Shown piece after piece: positions 8,812 through 17,934 of a DNA stretch of 64,000 bases. The stretch covers positions 372,001 to 436,000 of the forward strand of contig NZ_SCFN01000005.1 of assembly GCF_004138285.1 (NCBI RefSeq), written 5' to 3'. A model generated the notes under the pieces. The model did no database searches and was not told the DNA's origin. It saw nothing but the letters and a program-made list of their open reading frames with translations. The position numbers were made by a program, and so were the translations under genes. Position 1 is the stretch's first letter. The number at the start of each line of letters is the position of its first letter. This DNA is from Gottfriedia acidiceleris. Lineage in GTDB: Bacteria > Bacillota > Bacilli > Bacillales > Bacillaceae_G.

Positions 8812-9516
8812 GTGAACTTGAAAGTCACTTGTGATATTGAACATATTAATCAATTTTTAGCTGAACTTCATATTGAAAAAGTCTTTAATGAGGATTTAAA
8901 AGCTCATATGACTCTTCACCGATTCATGCAAGGAGAGCTTATTTGTTCCCAAGGAGACTTACCACAAACTTTGTATGTTTTAGTAAAAGGGAAAGTCAAA
9001 GTTTATACAACTTCAGCAGAGGGTAAAACATTAATTCTATCATTTAAAAAGCCTCTTGAATTAATTGGCGACATTGAATATGTAAGAGGCTCAAATTATA
9101 TAAATACGGTTGAGGCTGTTTCCGCGGTTGAAATGATTGCTGTAGAGTATCGCTGGCTAAAAAAATTTGGTAAAGACTATGCACCATTTCTTCAGTTCTT
9201 ATTAGAAATCATAACGGAAAAGTTCCATATTAAGTCGAATTCGATGAGTTTTAATTTAATGTATCCAGTAGAAGTTCGGCTAGCGAGTTATCTATTATCA
9301 GTTTCATACGATGAAACGAATTCTTTACTAAAGGAAAATTTAAATACGATCAATCTCAAAGATGCAGCGAATCTAATCGGAACAAGTTATCGACATGTTA
9401 ATCGAGTTATTCAACAGTTCTGTAAGGATGACTTAGTAGAGCGAAAGAATGGAAGTATTCTTATTAAAGATCGGGCAGGTTTGAGTATTTTAGCAAGTAA
9501 TAATATTTATGAATAA
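8812..9516 (+). CDS. Crp/Fnr-family transcriptional regulator
   Basis: This 234-residue protein has an N-terminal cyclic-nucleotide-binding-like beta barrel (about residues 20-120, with GELICSQGDLPQTLYVLVKGKVKVY). A dimer helix and a C-terminal winged helix follow, around LKDAANLIGTSYRHVNRVIQQF. No cysteine cluster for an Fe-S centre and no clear cAMP-binding RxSL signature is seen, so the effector is unknown. The start is GTG 8812 or, better spaced from GGAGG (8803-8807), TTG 8818. It lies between two YdcZ-type transporters and probably regulates them. Confidence 0.85.
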   Translation: MNLKVTCDIEHINQFLAELHIEKVFNEDLKAHMTLHRFMQGELICSQGDLPQTLYVLVKGKVKVYTTSAEGKTLILSFKKPLELIGDIEYVRGSNYINTVEAVSAVEMIAVEYRWLKKFGKDYAPFLQFLLEIITEKFHIKSNSMSFNLMYPVEVRLASYLLSVSYDETNSLLKENLNTINLKDAANLIGTSYRHVNRVIQQFCKDDLVERKNGSILIKDRAGLSILASNNIYE

Positions 9517-9517
9517 G

Positions 9518-9642
9518 TTTACAGACTGCGCCAACCGCTCGTAATCTCTCTGTTGGGAGGTGGCTCATTACTATAAAGGGTAACTCCGCTCCTTATCAGG
9601 CTTCGTGTATCGAAAGACAATCGTTTGTAATCAGTATGAAAT
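9518..9642. repeat. Imperfect inverted-repeat element, copy 1
   Basis: Starts around ACAGACTG and ends around CAGTATGAAATCA. It shares GGGTAACTCCGC, CAGGCTTCG and TCGAAAGACAA with a copy at 36651-36782. It has no coding capacity and is similar in style to the small hairpin repeats scattered in Bacillaceae genomes. This copy is the more degenerate one. Confidence 0.7.
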
Positions 9643-9688
9643 CAAAGATTAGGAATTTTATACAATAATTTTTTTGGAGGTGTAAGTT

Positions 9689-10171
9689 TTGCTATATGGT
9701 TTAATATTATCTTTAATTTCGGGATCACTAATTGGTTTACAAAATATATTCAATAGTAAGGTAAATGAGCGGACAGGAATATGGGTAACAACAACTTTTG
9801 TATTAGGAATGGGCTTTTTAGCTTCTTTCGTAATGGGTCTAATATTTGATGGTAAGCAATTATTTATTTTGCATAATATGAAAAATTGGTATTGGATCAG
9901 CGGAATTGTCGGTGTAGGTGTTGTTTTCTGTTTAACGAAAAGTACTAGAATTCTTGGACCAACTTATGCAATATCGATTGTTCTCACTTCACAATTAATG
10001 TTTGCATTATTATTTGATTCAAGAGGATGGCTAGGACTTGAGAAAGTTCCGTTTTCTTCTAAGCAATTAATTGGTGTTTTGCTTATTATAAGTGGTATAT
10101 TAATTTTTAAATTAAGCGGAGTAAGTTTTAAACGGATTAAGCTAGTTAAAAATCAATCTAGTAAAATATGA
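9689..10171 (+). CDS. YdcZ/DUF606-family DMT-type membrane transporter (second copy)
   Basis: A 160-residue membrane protein paralogous to the one at 8366. They share the N-terminal GLQNIFNSKV pattern and TSQLMFALLFDSRGWLGLEK near the C-terminus. The start is TTG 9689, nine bases after GGAGG. A short basic tail follows the last membrane helix. The two copies may work as a heterodimer, as is proposed for paired small DMT proteins; this is inference. Confidence 0.8.
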   Translation: MLYGLILSLISGSLIGLQNIFNSKVNERTGIWVTTTFVLGMGFLASFVMGLIFDGKQLFILHNMKNWYWISGIVGVGVVFCLTKSTRILGPTYAISIVLTSQLMFALLFDSRGWLGLEKVPFSSKQLIGVLLIISGILIFKLSGVSFKRIKLVKNQSSKI

Positions 10172-10199
10172 ATTAAATAAATAGAGATGGGGAAATGTT

Positions 10200-10919
10200 A
10201 TGAAAACATACAAAACATTATTATTAGATGTAGATGATACATTATTAGATTTTGGTGCAGCAGAAAAAGTAGCATTACAATCTCTATTTAAAGATCAAAA
10301 AATAGCATTAACGGATGAAGTTAAGTCAAGATACAAAGAAATTAATCATGGACTTTGGAAGTCTTTTGAAGAAGGTAAAATAAGTCGAGATGATATAGTG
10401 AATACACGTTTTTCAACTTTATTTAAAGAGTTTGGTATTGAAGTTGACGGTTTTCTGCTGGAACAGGCTTACCAAAGTTATTTAGGAGAGGGAAATCAGT
10501 TAGTTGAAGGTGCGTATGAATTACTTACAAGTCTTCAACATGAGTTCGAATTATATATTGTCACAAACGGAGTTTCAAAAACACAATATAAACGTTTGAA
10601 TGCGGCGCGTATTTATCGTTTCTTTAAAGACATATTCGTTTCTGAGGATACTGGTTATCAAAAACCAATGAAAGAATACTTTCAATTTGTATTTGATCGA
10701 ATTCCAAATTTTGAATTAGATAAGACATTGATTATTGGAGATTCATTTAGCGCGGATATAATTGGTGGTGCAGGGTCAGGAATCGATACTTGCTGGGTCA
10801 ATGCGAAAATGCTTTCAAACGACTCAGATGTAATTCCTACTTATGAAATACAAAAACTTGATGAGCTATACAACATTTTAAATATTGAACAGAAGGTTTT
10901 GGTTACTTCATCTAACTAA
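10200..10919 (+). CDS. HAD-superfamily hydrolase, YjjG/YfnB-type pyrimidine nucleotidase
   Basis: A 239-residue phosphatase with HAD motif I DVDDTLLDF, motif II around YIVTNGVSKTQ, a lysine in GYQKPMKEYF (motif III) and motif IV IIGDSFSADIIGG. The layout LDVDDTLLDFGAAE matches the YjjG/YfnB subgroup, which hydrolyses non-canonical pyrimidine nucleoside monophosphates. Such enzymes are thought to act in nucleotide-pool cleaning. It is preceded by GGGGAAATGTT and closed by a terminator. Confidence 0.85.
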   Translation: MKTYKTLLLDVDDTLLDFGAAEKVALQSLFKDQKIALTDEVKSRYKEINHGLWKSFEEGKISRDDIVNTRFSTLFKEFGIEVDGFLLEQAYQSYLGEGNQLVEGAYELLTSLQHEFELYIVTNGVSKTQYKRLNAARIYRFFKDIFVSEDTGYQKPMKEYFQFVFDRIPNFELDKTLIIGDSFSADIIGGAGSGIDTCWVNAKMLSNDSDVIPTYEIQKLDELYNILNIEQKVLVTSSN

Positions 10920-10961
10920 TGACCTCTTAATAAGCAAAGTTTTCACTCAATCTAAATAGTT

Positions 10962-10990
10962 GATTTTTGAACTTTGTCTACACACTGAAG
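10962..10990. repeat. Fragment related to the flank of the 36.65-kb inverted-repeat element
   Basis: ACTTTGTCTACACACTGAA here matches ACTTTGTCCACACACTGAA beside the copy at 36651-36782 with one difference. It looks like a remnant of the same repeat family. Confidence 0.6.
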
Positions 10991-11018
10991 CAAAAAGTTT
11001 TATACTTTTTGCTTTTTT
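10988..11018 (+). terminator. Intrinsic terminator after the HAD gene
   Basis: AAGCAAAAAG (10988-10997) pairs with CTTTTTGCTT (11005-11014) and a T run follows. Confidence 0.8.
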
Positions 11019-11055
11019 GTTTTTCATGAATTAGAAAATATTGGAATAATAATTA

Positions 11056-11123
11056 TTGACATTGATAATCATTATCATTTAATATGATAATGTGATTCTT
11101 TATGATAATAATTATCATTATCA
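11056..11123 (+). promoter_or_regulatory. Siderophore-operon promoter with two Fur boxes
   Basis: TTGACA (11056-11061) and TAATAT (11080-11085) are 18 bases apart. A perfect 7-1-7 Fur box TGATAATCATTATCA occupies the spacer at 11063-11077. A second, TGATAATAATTATCA, is at 11103-11117 in the likely transcribed leader, with an extra ATTATCA half site to 11123. The arrangement implies iron-dependent repression at two positions. Confidence 0.92.
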
Positions 11124-11165
11124 ATTGATTAGGCTTAAATGAAAATCATTAGAGGATGTGTAGAA

Positions 11166-13163
11166 ATGATTAATATTCAGAACAAAGATGAACTAACAAA
11201 TTATGATTATTTAGATCAGGAAGAGTTAAAAACTTTGGACTATCTTAAAAGTGAAAAACCTGAATTATTGGAAGGCTATCTTTCTAATGTGAAATCAGGA
11301 AGAAGAGGAATTTTTCAACGCCTTTTCCAAGCGTTTATAAGAGAAAAGTTAATACCAGATGAAAGAATTACATGGATAAATGGCGAAGTGTCAAAAATTA
11401 AAGTAAATCTACCTAGTGGAAGACATCTGCAAGTTTCTGTTTGCAAATTACACTCGCTTGGAAGATTCGATCTAACTGGTGATGTAATTGTAATTGACAA
11501 TACATTATCTAACGAACTAATGCATCCTGTTGAACTGATTGAGTTATTGAAGAATGAAGGTATGTTGGAGGAAGCAACTACAGAGCAGTATGAACGATTT
11601 AAGCATGAAATTCAAAACGGTGTTGCTAATCTAACGTTGGCTCTAACGGGTGCTACAATCAATCATATAGAATTAGCAGAAAAGGCTAAACATTTTTCGG
11701 TTCATTCTTCAATAGAATGGGCTCTACATCAAAAGAAACAGGACAAAAAATTTAGTCCACTTGCATTTTTTGAACAATGTGTAGTTGAAGGGCATCCTTT
11801 ACATCCTGGAGCAAAAACAAAGTTTGGTCTTAGTGTCGAAGAAGTGATTCAATACTCACCAGAATGGGGTGGCAAACCGGAAGTTGTCGTTATTGCAGTA
11901 ACAAAAGACCTTTGTCGAACGACATCCATTGATCAAACTACTATTACAAATTGGTTATTTAAAGAGTATGAAAATTTACAGCCTGCTGTTGAAGCGGTTT
12001 TACATAATAAAGGCTTACAGCTTAGTGATTTTGAATTGATACCAGTTCATCCATGGCAATTTGAAAATACACTAAATGCATTTTATGAAAAAGAGATTAA
12101 GCAAGGAAAAATAATTCCAATCAGTGATTTTGTTATTCCAACACAATCATTGGTGTCATTTCGATCTTTAGCACCAATTCAAAATTTAGGAGAGAAAAAA
12201 CATCATATAAAAACGGCAGTTAACGTGCAAACAACAAGTGCCATTCGGACGGTATCACCTAATTCTGTCGTAAATGGTCCAATGCTTTCAAAAATATTTA
12301 AAACAATTCAAGAAAATGAATATGGATTTGATGGGAGATTTATTGTGCTAGAAGAACGAGCGGGAATTCATTTTAGGCCCGATAGTTTAAATCTTTCTGA
12401 GGATGAGCAATGGAAACTTCAAGCGAATTTAGCTTCTATTTTAAGAGAAAATCCTGAAAACTATGTCCTACTTGAGGATGAAATTCCAATGGCTGCAGCA
12501 TCATTAATTTCAGAATCTCCAATAAGTAAAAAGCCAATTGTTATCGAGTTAATTGAAAAATTAGCTAGTGTAAATCATTTAAATGATATGAACGAGGCTG
12601 CTAAATTATTTATTCGTAAATATGCAAGAACGTCCTTACCTGGGTTTTTAACTATGATGGTACGCTACGGGATTAGCCTGGAAGGCCATATGCAAAATAG
12701 TGTCACGGTCTTTAGAGAAGGTGAGCTAGTACGCATTTTAGTGAGAGATTTTGGTGGAATCCGAATACTTCCGTCAAGAATGTGGAAGCAAGGTTTTGAA
12801 GCAGAATTTTATCCTGGTTCATCTATTGTCACAGATGACGAAAGCCAGTTGCATAATATTATTTCCTATTCAGTTATGCAAAATCATTTTGCTGAGTTAA
12901 TAACTTGTATAGTTCGTACATTAGAGTTTGATGAAGAAGAGCTATGGGAAGAAATTGTTATCGTTAGTAGAGAGATATTCAATGAATTAAAAAAGGATCC
13001 CTCGATTAAAGTACAAGCAGTTTCGGATGAAAAAGCATTTTTTCAACCATTGATTAACTTAAAAGCTTTAGCAACGATGCGATTAAAAGGAGATAGTACT
13101 GCTTATTCATTTATGAAAGTTCCAAATCCAATGAAGCACTGGAAAGGAGAAATCGGAGAATGA
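11166..13163 (+). CDS. NIS (IucA/IucC-family) siderophore synthetase 1
   Basis: Ligase of the NRPS-independent siderophore pathway, condensing a carboxylate such as citrate with an amine or alcohol at the expense of ATP. I use ATG 11166, nine bases after AGAGGA, giving 665 residues. The upstream in-frame ATG at 11139 has no ribosome binding site. Family signatures are EGHPLHPGAKTKFG, PVHPWQFEN, VQTTSAIRTVSPNS and a C-terminal FhuF-like region around GHMQNSVTVF and RDFGGIRI. It overlaps the second synthetase by four bases. The exact substrate cannot be read from sequence. Confidence 0.93.
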   Translation: MINIQNKDELTNYDYLDQEELKTLDYLKSEKPELLEGYLSNVKSGRRGIFQRLFQAFIREKLIPDERITWINGEVSKIKVNLPSGRHLQVSVCKLHSLGRFDLTGDVIVIDNTLSNELMHPVELIELLKNEGMLEEATTEQYERFKHEIQNGVANLTLALTGATINHIELAEKAKHFSVHSSIEWALHQKKQDKKFSPLAFFEQCVVEGHPLHPGAKTKFGLSVEEVIQYSPEWGGKPEVVVIAVTKDLCRTTSIDQTTITNWLFKEYENLQPAVEAVLHNKGLQLSDFELIPVHPWQFENTLNAFYEKEIKQGKIIPISDFVIPTQSLVSFRSLAPIQNLGEKKHHIKTAVNVQTTSAIRTVSPNSVVNGPMLSKIFKTIQENEYGFDGRFIVLEERAGIHFRPDSLNLSEDEQWKLQANLASILRENPENYVLLEDEIPMAAASLISESPISKKPIVIELIEKLASVNHLNDMNEAAKLFIRKYARTSLPGFLTMMVRYGISLEGHMQNSVTVFREGELVRILVRDFGGIRILPSRMWKQGFEAEFYPGSSIVTDDESQLHNIISYSVMQNHFAELITCIVRTLEFDEEELWEEIVIVSREIFNELKKDPSIKVQAVSDEKAFFQPLINLKALATMRLKGDSTAYSFMKVPNPMKHWKGEIGE

Positions 13164-15253
13164 GCACAAGTTTAACTCAAGTATTATTAGAAAAAGATTT
13201 TTTATATGAATCATTTGAAAAACTACGTAACGGAGAACTATTGGCTGATGAAGCAGAGAATCTTACTTTTTTAGTAGGCAATACGCAAAATTTAATTCCA
13301 AATTATATGGTGAACCTGGAAAAAGGAAGACGTGGTATTTTAAGCCGTCTCGTCGGTTCAATGTTAAGAGAAAACATACTTAATTTTTCTACGAACTCAC
13401 ATGATTTATATGTTTTTGATTCGATCTATGCACTAAATGTACCAGCTATCACAGGTTTTTGGAGAATGGTTATTCAACAGGTTCAATCTTATAACCTACA
13501 ATCAGGTAAAACTTATAAACTATATTCTCTTAATGAGCATGAATGTTTGGTTATTCCAGTAAGTCGTACGTATGCATTTAATCGAATTGAGGTCGACGGC
13601 GAAATATTATTTGTTACTGAGAAAGAAGTAAAACCAATAAATCATTCGGTTGAACTGTTGGAAATTGTTCGTCACAAAAAAGAGTTGCAATACGAAAGTG
13701 AAAAATTTGCTTGGGAGCAGCTTGCTAAGGAACTAATTAATGGAAGTGCCAATCTTGCATTATCCTATGCGTATTGGGATCAAAAGAAAAAAGAGCTTCA
13801 AAAGAGAGCTTCAGAATTTAAGATTACGAATGTTTTGGACTGGGTTCTATTACAGAAAAAATTAGATTCAGCATACGACAGTAGCTTATTTTTTGAACAA
13901 CTTTCGGTTGAAGGGCACAATCTTCATCCCGGAACAAAGACGAAAATAGATATGAAAGCTGAAGACGTTTTTCAATATGCACCGGAGTTTGATGGAGTGG
14001 CCACAATTCAATTTGTCGGCATTTTAAAAGAGCATGTCCAGTGGTGTGTGAAAGATGAATATGAAGAGGATGCAAATAAATTACTATTTAGGGCTTACCC
14101 TGAATTAAGAAAAGTAGTTGAGCAACAATTTCAGCTACAAGGGCATCGTATTGAAGAATATGTAATCGTACCAGTGCATCCATGGCAAGTAGAAAACGCT
14201 ATTCCTGTAGTTTATAAGCAAGAATTGAATGATCACATTATTGTTCCAATCCGATCATTTCACGTTCCTTGTGGATCAACATCTTCTTTCCGTACTGTTG
14301 TACCACTTGGGAGTAATGATTGCATGAACTATGCAATTAAAGTTGCAGTTAACAGTCAAATGACCTCAACTGTTCGTACAATTTCTGCAAATACTACAAA
14401 TAATTCTACGATTTTTACTAGATTAATAAAGTCCATTATGGAAAAAGAACAAGTTTTAAGAAAACAGTTTGTACCAGTTTATGAGGTTGCTGGTTACAAT
14501 TTCAAAGATGAAAATGATAAGCAAAAAAATAGGAATTTATCTGCAGTATTACGCGAAAATATTGAGTCATATATTCGCAAAGATGAAGTTGCAATTGTCG
14601 GTAGTTCACTATTTTCAGAATCACCAATTTCAGAAAAGGTCATCGTCTCGGAATTAATTGAACAGTATGCTAAAACTACAAATGAATCCTCAATTAGACA
14701 GGCTGCTTATCAATTTGTTTCAGAATATGCAAATATTGCGTTACCTGGATTTTTGACACTGTTAGTTAAATATGGCATCGGTTTAGAGGGTCATTTGCAA
14801 AATAGTGTGATGGTATTTAAGAACGGTCAACCTGTCCGGATGCTTTTCCGTGATTGGGGTGGTCTACGAATTTATAAAGAAAGACTTAAGAAAAACAATC
14901 TACATGTAGAGTTTTACCCAAGTTCGATAACGGCGACAGATGACCTGAAAGAAGTGCACAATAAATTATTTTATACGGTATTTCAAAACCATTTAGGAGA
15001 GTTAATTTTACAAGTTTGTAAGGAATTCGGTCTTAATGAGAGAGAACTATGGCAAGAAATCCATCGAATCTGTAATCAAGTTTTTGATAAATTAAAGTCA
15101 GACCCGACGTTCACAGAAAATGTGGCATGCGACCGTGAAGCTCTTTATCAAATGAAGGTTGAGCATAAGGCACTTACAAAAATGCGACTAAATCCTACTA
15201 AGAAAGGATATTCTTACGCAATTGTTCCAAATCCTCTTCATGAATTTAAGTAA
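13160..15253 (+). CDS. NIS (IucA/IucC-family) siderophore synthetase 2
   Basis: A 697-residue paralogue of the preceding synthetase, with EGHNLHPGTKTKID, PVHPWQVEN, VNSQMTSTVRTISANT and the FhuF-like part GHLQNSVMVF, RDWGGLRI. The two proteins are too diverged to be a recent duplication. They probably perform successive condensations on the two ends of one backbone, as SfaD/SfaB or SbnE/SbnC/SbnF do in staphyloferrin synthesis. The start ATG overlaps the upstream TGA, and the MFS exporter follows after 17 bases. Confidence 0.93.
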   Translation: MSTSLTQVLLEKDFLYESFEKLRNGELLADEAENLTFLVGNTQNLIPNYMVNLEKGRRGILSRLVGSMLRENILNFSTNSHDLYVFDSIYALNVPAITGFWRMVIQQVQSYNLQSGKTYKLYSLNEHECLVIPVSRTYAFNRIEVDGEILFVTEKEVKPINHSVELLEIVRHKKELQYESEKFAWEQLAKELINGSANLALSYAYWDQKKKELQKRASEFKITNVLDWVLLQKKLDSAYDSSLFFEQLSVEGHNLHPGTKTKIDMKAEDVFQYAPEFDGVATIQFVGILKEHVQWCVKDEYEEDANKLLFRAYPELRKVVEQQFQLQGHRIEEYVIVPVHPWQVENAIPVVYKQELNDHIIVPIRSFHVPCGSTSSFRTVVPLGSNDCMNYAIKVAVNSQMTSTVRTISANTTNNSTIFTRLIKSIMEKEQVLRKQFVPVYEVAGYNFKDENDKQKNRNLSAVLRENIESYIRKDEVAIVGSSLFSESPISEKVIVSELIEQYAKTTNESSIRQAAYQFVSEYANIALPGFLTLLVKYGIGLEGHLQNSVMVFKNGQPVRMLFRDWGGLRIYKERLKKNNLHVEFYPSSITATDDLKEVHNKLFYTVFQNHLGELILQVCKEFGLNERELWQEIHRICNQVFDKLKSDPTFTENVACDREALYQMKVEHKALTKMRLNPTKKGYSYAIVPNPLHEFK

Positions 15254-15270
15254 AAGGGAACGAAATTACA

Positions 15271-16494
15271 ATGGCACAAATCGAAGTACAGAATAAAAAA
15301 AATTCACGTTTTGCTTTTCAATCAAAATCCTTCAATATTTTTATGGTGGGAAGCTTAATTTCAAGAGTTGGAGATTGGATGGATTTAGTTGCATTAAATT
15401 GGGCTGTCTTGCAATTTACAAATTCTCCAATTCATTTAGGCATTATGAACGCTTGTAGATTAGTTCCAACATTTTTATTAAGTGTTCCAGCGGGGATAAT
15501 GGCTGACAAGTTTGATCGTCGAAAATTGTTAATATGGCTTCAAGTAGGAATGATGCTGTTAACATTTGTGATAGGTTTTCTTGTTGCAAAGGGTCCGTCA
15601 TTTTGGCTGTTTGCACTAATTGTGACGATACGCTCAATGCTTGCAGCTATGGACCCACCAATTCGAAATGCGCTAATTCCAAATCTTGTACCTGAAAGTT
15701 CAATGGCGAGCGCACTTGCGGTTAATACAATGATTATTAATCTATCGCGAATTATTGGACCCGCAATTGCTGGTATCTTGTTAGGTATTACAAATATAGC
15801 AAATTTATTTTATATCAATGCTTGGGGTACATTTGCTGTTTTAATCTCTTTAGCTATTATTCGGGCAGACTACCATTCGATTAAAAATAAAAATAAAGAT
15901 GAAAAAATAACAATAAAAGAAGCTGTCGATTTCGTAAGGAAGAAGCCGTCTGTCCAATCATTGCTTATATTAGCAATTGTTCCTATGGTATTTGGTTTTC
16001 CATATACGACAATGACGCCGCTGTTTGCTAAAGAGTTATTGCATCTCGGTCCTGAAGGATTTGGTGTTTTATTATCGATTTCTTCCATTGGTGCAATAAT
16101 TGGGACAAGCTGGTTATCCATTGGAAAAGAGATTATCGAAACAGGTAAATGGCTAATTTATTCAATTATTGGATTTGGTATATCACTGCTATTATTTATT
16201 GGAACAAATAATTATCTAGTTGCAGGTTTGGCAATGTTCCTTGTTGGTTTAACGAGTCAAACATACAGAACGTTGAGTCGAATTACACTACAAAAGCAGG
16301 TTCCAGATCATCTTAGAGGAAGAATTATGAGTATAGCTTTAATGGATCGGGGATTTATTCCAATAGGTGCACTATTAATTGGAGCAATAGCATCAAGTTT
16401 GGGAATTCTCTGGGCGGGAAGTGTAATGGGGCTTGGCTGCATCTTAACCACTTTAATGATTGTGTTGAAAAGAAGAGAAATCTTAAAAGTATAA
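15271..16494 (+). CDS. MFS transporter, probable siderophore exporter
   Basis: A 407-residue major facilitator protein with about 12 membrane segments, of the EntS/MFS_3 type. It has an MFS signature between helices 2 and 3 (PAGIMADKFDRRKLL) and a second-half loop around HLRGRIMSIALM. Its place between siderophore synthetases and the decarboxylase makes export of the finished siderophore the most likely role. No siderophore uptake ABC system or binding protein is in the window. Confidence 0.87.
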   Translation: MAQIEVQNKKNSRFAFQSKSFNIFMVGSLISRVGDWMDLVALNWAVLQFTNSPIHLGIMNACRLVPTFLLSVPAGIMADKFDRRKLLIWLQVGMMLLTFVIGFLVAKGPSFWLFALIVTIRSMLAAMDPPIRNALIPNLVPESSMASALAVNTMIINLSRIIGPAIAGILLGITNIANLFYINAWGTFAVLISLAIIRADYHSIKNKNKDEKITIKEAVDFVRKKPSVQSLLILAIVPMVFGFPYTTMTPLFAKELLHLGPEGFGVLLSISSIGAIIGTSWLSIGKEIIETGKWLIYSIIGFGISLLLFIGTNNYLVAGLAMFLVGLTSQTYRTLSRITLQKQVPDHLRGRIMSIALMDRGFIPIGALLIGAIASSLGILWAGSVMGLGCILTTLMIVLKRREILKV

Positions 16495-16521
16495 CTTTAT
16501 TATCCTTAGGAGTGTATGAAA

Positions 16522-17766
16522 ATGATCGCAAATATTGTGCAAACACAAAGTAGGGAACAAGATAGTCCTTTTTGTGCATATCTATATGACCTATCAAAAT
16601 TACGAAATCATGTAAATTCATTAATGACAACTCTTCCTTCAAGCTGTCGATTATTTTATGCAATAAAAGCAAATTCAGATGAAATGATTCTTAAAGCATT
16701 GGCACCAATTGTGAATGGTTTTGAGGTGGCCTCGTTAGGAGAAATTGAAAAGGTAAGGAATATTGATCGTAATATACCAATACTATTTGGTGGCCCTGGA
16801 AAAACACGTCATGAAATTGAAATGGCTATAGAGTATGGAGTAACCTTGCTTCATGTTGAAAGCTTACATGAAATAAAACTCGTTAATTATATAGCAATGC
16901 AAAAAAATGTCTCAGTTTCAATATTATTACGTGTTAATTTACGTCATTCTGTACCGTCAGCTAAATTAAAGATGGCTGGAGTGCCAACACAATTTGGTAT
17001 TGATGAGACAGAAATAGATAAGGCGATTTCCTTAATAGAAGGATTACAACACTTGAAATTACAAGGTTTTCATTTCCATGCCATGTCGAATAATACAGAT
17101 TCAAAATCGCATGCTTCTTTTGTAGATCATTGCTATGGGCTGACAAAAGAGTGGAGTAACAAGTGGGACTTAGACATTACATATGTAAATGTCGGTGGAG
17201 GAATTGGTATTAATTACTTACAGTTAGATAAGCAATTTGATTGGGAAGATTTTATTGAACAATTGGAAAAAGTACTCGAAAAACATAATGACACAAGTTG
17301 GAATACTTTATTTGAGTGCGGTCGATATTTTACTTCTTCGTGCGGATATTATGCAGCGGAGATCCTAGATATTAAACAAAATCACGGTGAGTATTTTTGT
17401 ATTCTACGAGGTGGAAGCCATCATTTAAGACTTCCTGCAGCTTGGAAGCAAAGTCACCCATTTACTGTCATCCCAGTAGAAAAGTGGTCATATTCTTTTG
17501 AAAGACCTGAAGTAATCAATGAAAAGATTACAGTAGCCGGAGAACTATGTACACCAAATGATGTATTAGCTAGAGAAGTCTTCATTTCTAAATTACGGGT
17601 AGGTGACATTTTGCTATTTAGTTATGCGGGAGCGTATGGCTGGGCAATTTCACATCATAATTTTCTAAGTCACCCACATCCAGAACGAATTTATATAGAC
17701 CGTGATTCTTTAATTAGACAGTATGATTTTGTAAATGAAGGAATGTCTTTTGAATCACTAAGTTAA
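16522..17766 (+). CDS. PLP-dependent decarboxylase, SbnH-like (Orn/DAP/Arg decarboxylase fold)
   Basis: A type III PLP enzyme of 414 residues. The Schiff-base lysine lies in YAIKAN (about residue 49). GGPGKT, HFHAMSNNTDS, NVGGGIGINY, FECGRYF, the C-terminal ELCTPNDVLAREV (CxxxD motif) and AGAYGWAISHHNFLSHPHPE complete the active site. These features recall SbnH, which decarboxylates a citryl-diamino-acid intermediate of staphyloferrin B, and FslC of rhizoferrin synthesis. ATG 16522 is preferred to 16516 because it is nine bases from AGGAG. A racemase role, as for SfaC, is a less likely alternative. Confidence 0.88.
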   Translation: MIANIVQTQSREQDSPFCAYLYDLSKLRNHVNSLMTTLPSSCRLFYAIKANSDEMILKALAPIVNGFEVASLGEIEKVRNIDRNIPILFGGPGKTRHEIEMAIEYGVTLLHVESLHEIKLVNYIAMQKNVSVSILLRVNLRHSVPSAKLKMAGVPTQFGIDETEIDKAISLIEGLQHLKLQGFHFHAMSNNTDSKSHASFVDHCYGLTKEWSNKWDLDITYVNVGGGIGINYLQLDKQFDWEDFIEQLEKVLEKHNDTSWNTLFECGRYFTSSCGYYAAEILDIKQNHGEYFCILRGGSHHLRLPAAWKQSHPFTVIPVEKWSYSFERPEVINEKITVAGELCTPNDVLAREVFISKLRVGDILLFSYAGAYGWAISHHNFLSHPHPERIYIDRDSLIRQYDFVNEGMSFESLS

Positions 17767-17779
17767 TAATGACATTAAA

Positions 17780-17804
17780 AAGCTGAGGAAATTTTTCTCA
17801 GCTT
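17780..17804 (+). terminator. Hairpin after the siderophore operon
   Basis: AAGCTGAG (17780-17787) pairs with CTCAGCTT (17797-17804). The T run after it is broken, so termination strength is uncertain. Confidence 0.6.
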
Positions 17805-17858
17805 ACTTTGTTTGTCGAATGTTAACCTAAATATTAAAAAAGGTTAATAAAAATATAA

Positions 17859-17909
17859 TTGACTAAATCTTGAAATAGCCTTATTATCAAGAGGTGATAA
17901 TGATTATCA
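17859..17909 (+). promoter_or_regulatory. Promoter and Fur box of the iron-permease operon
   Basis: TTGACT (17859-17864) and TATTAT (17882-17887) have 17-base spacing. A perfect 7-1-7 Fur box TGATAATGATTATCA lies at 17895-17909 across the expected transcription start. Confidence 0.9.
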
Positions 17910-17934
17910 TTTATATTTAAGGGGAAAATCAACG

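Noticed and set aside
16355-16672. Minus-strand open frame of 105 codons
   Set aside because: It overlaps the MFS and decarboxylase genes on the other strand and shows no family pattern.
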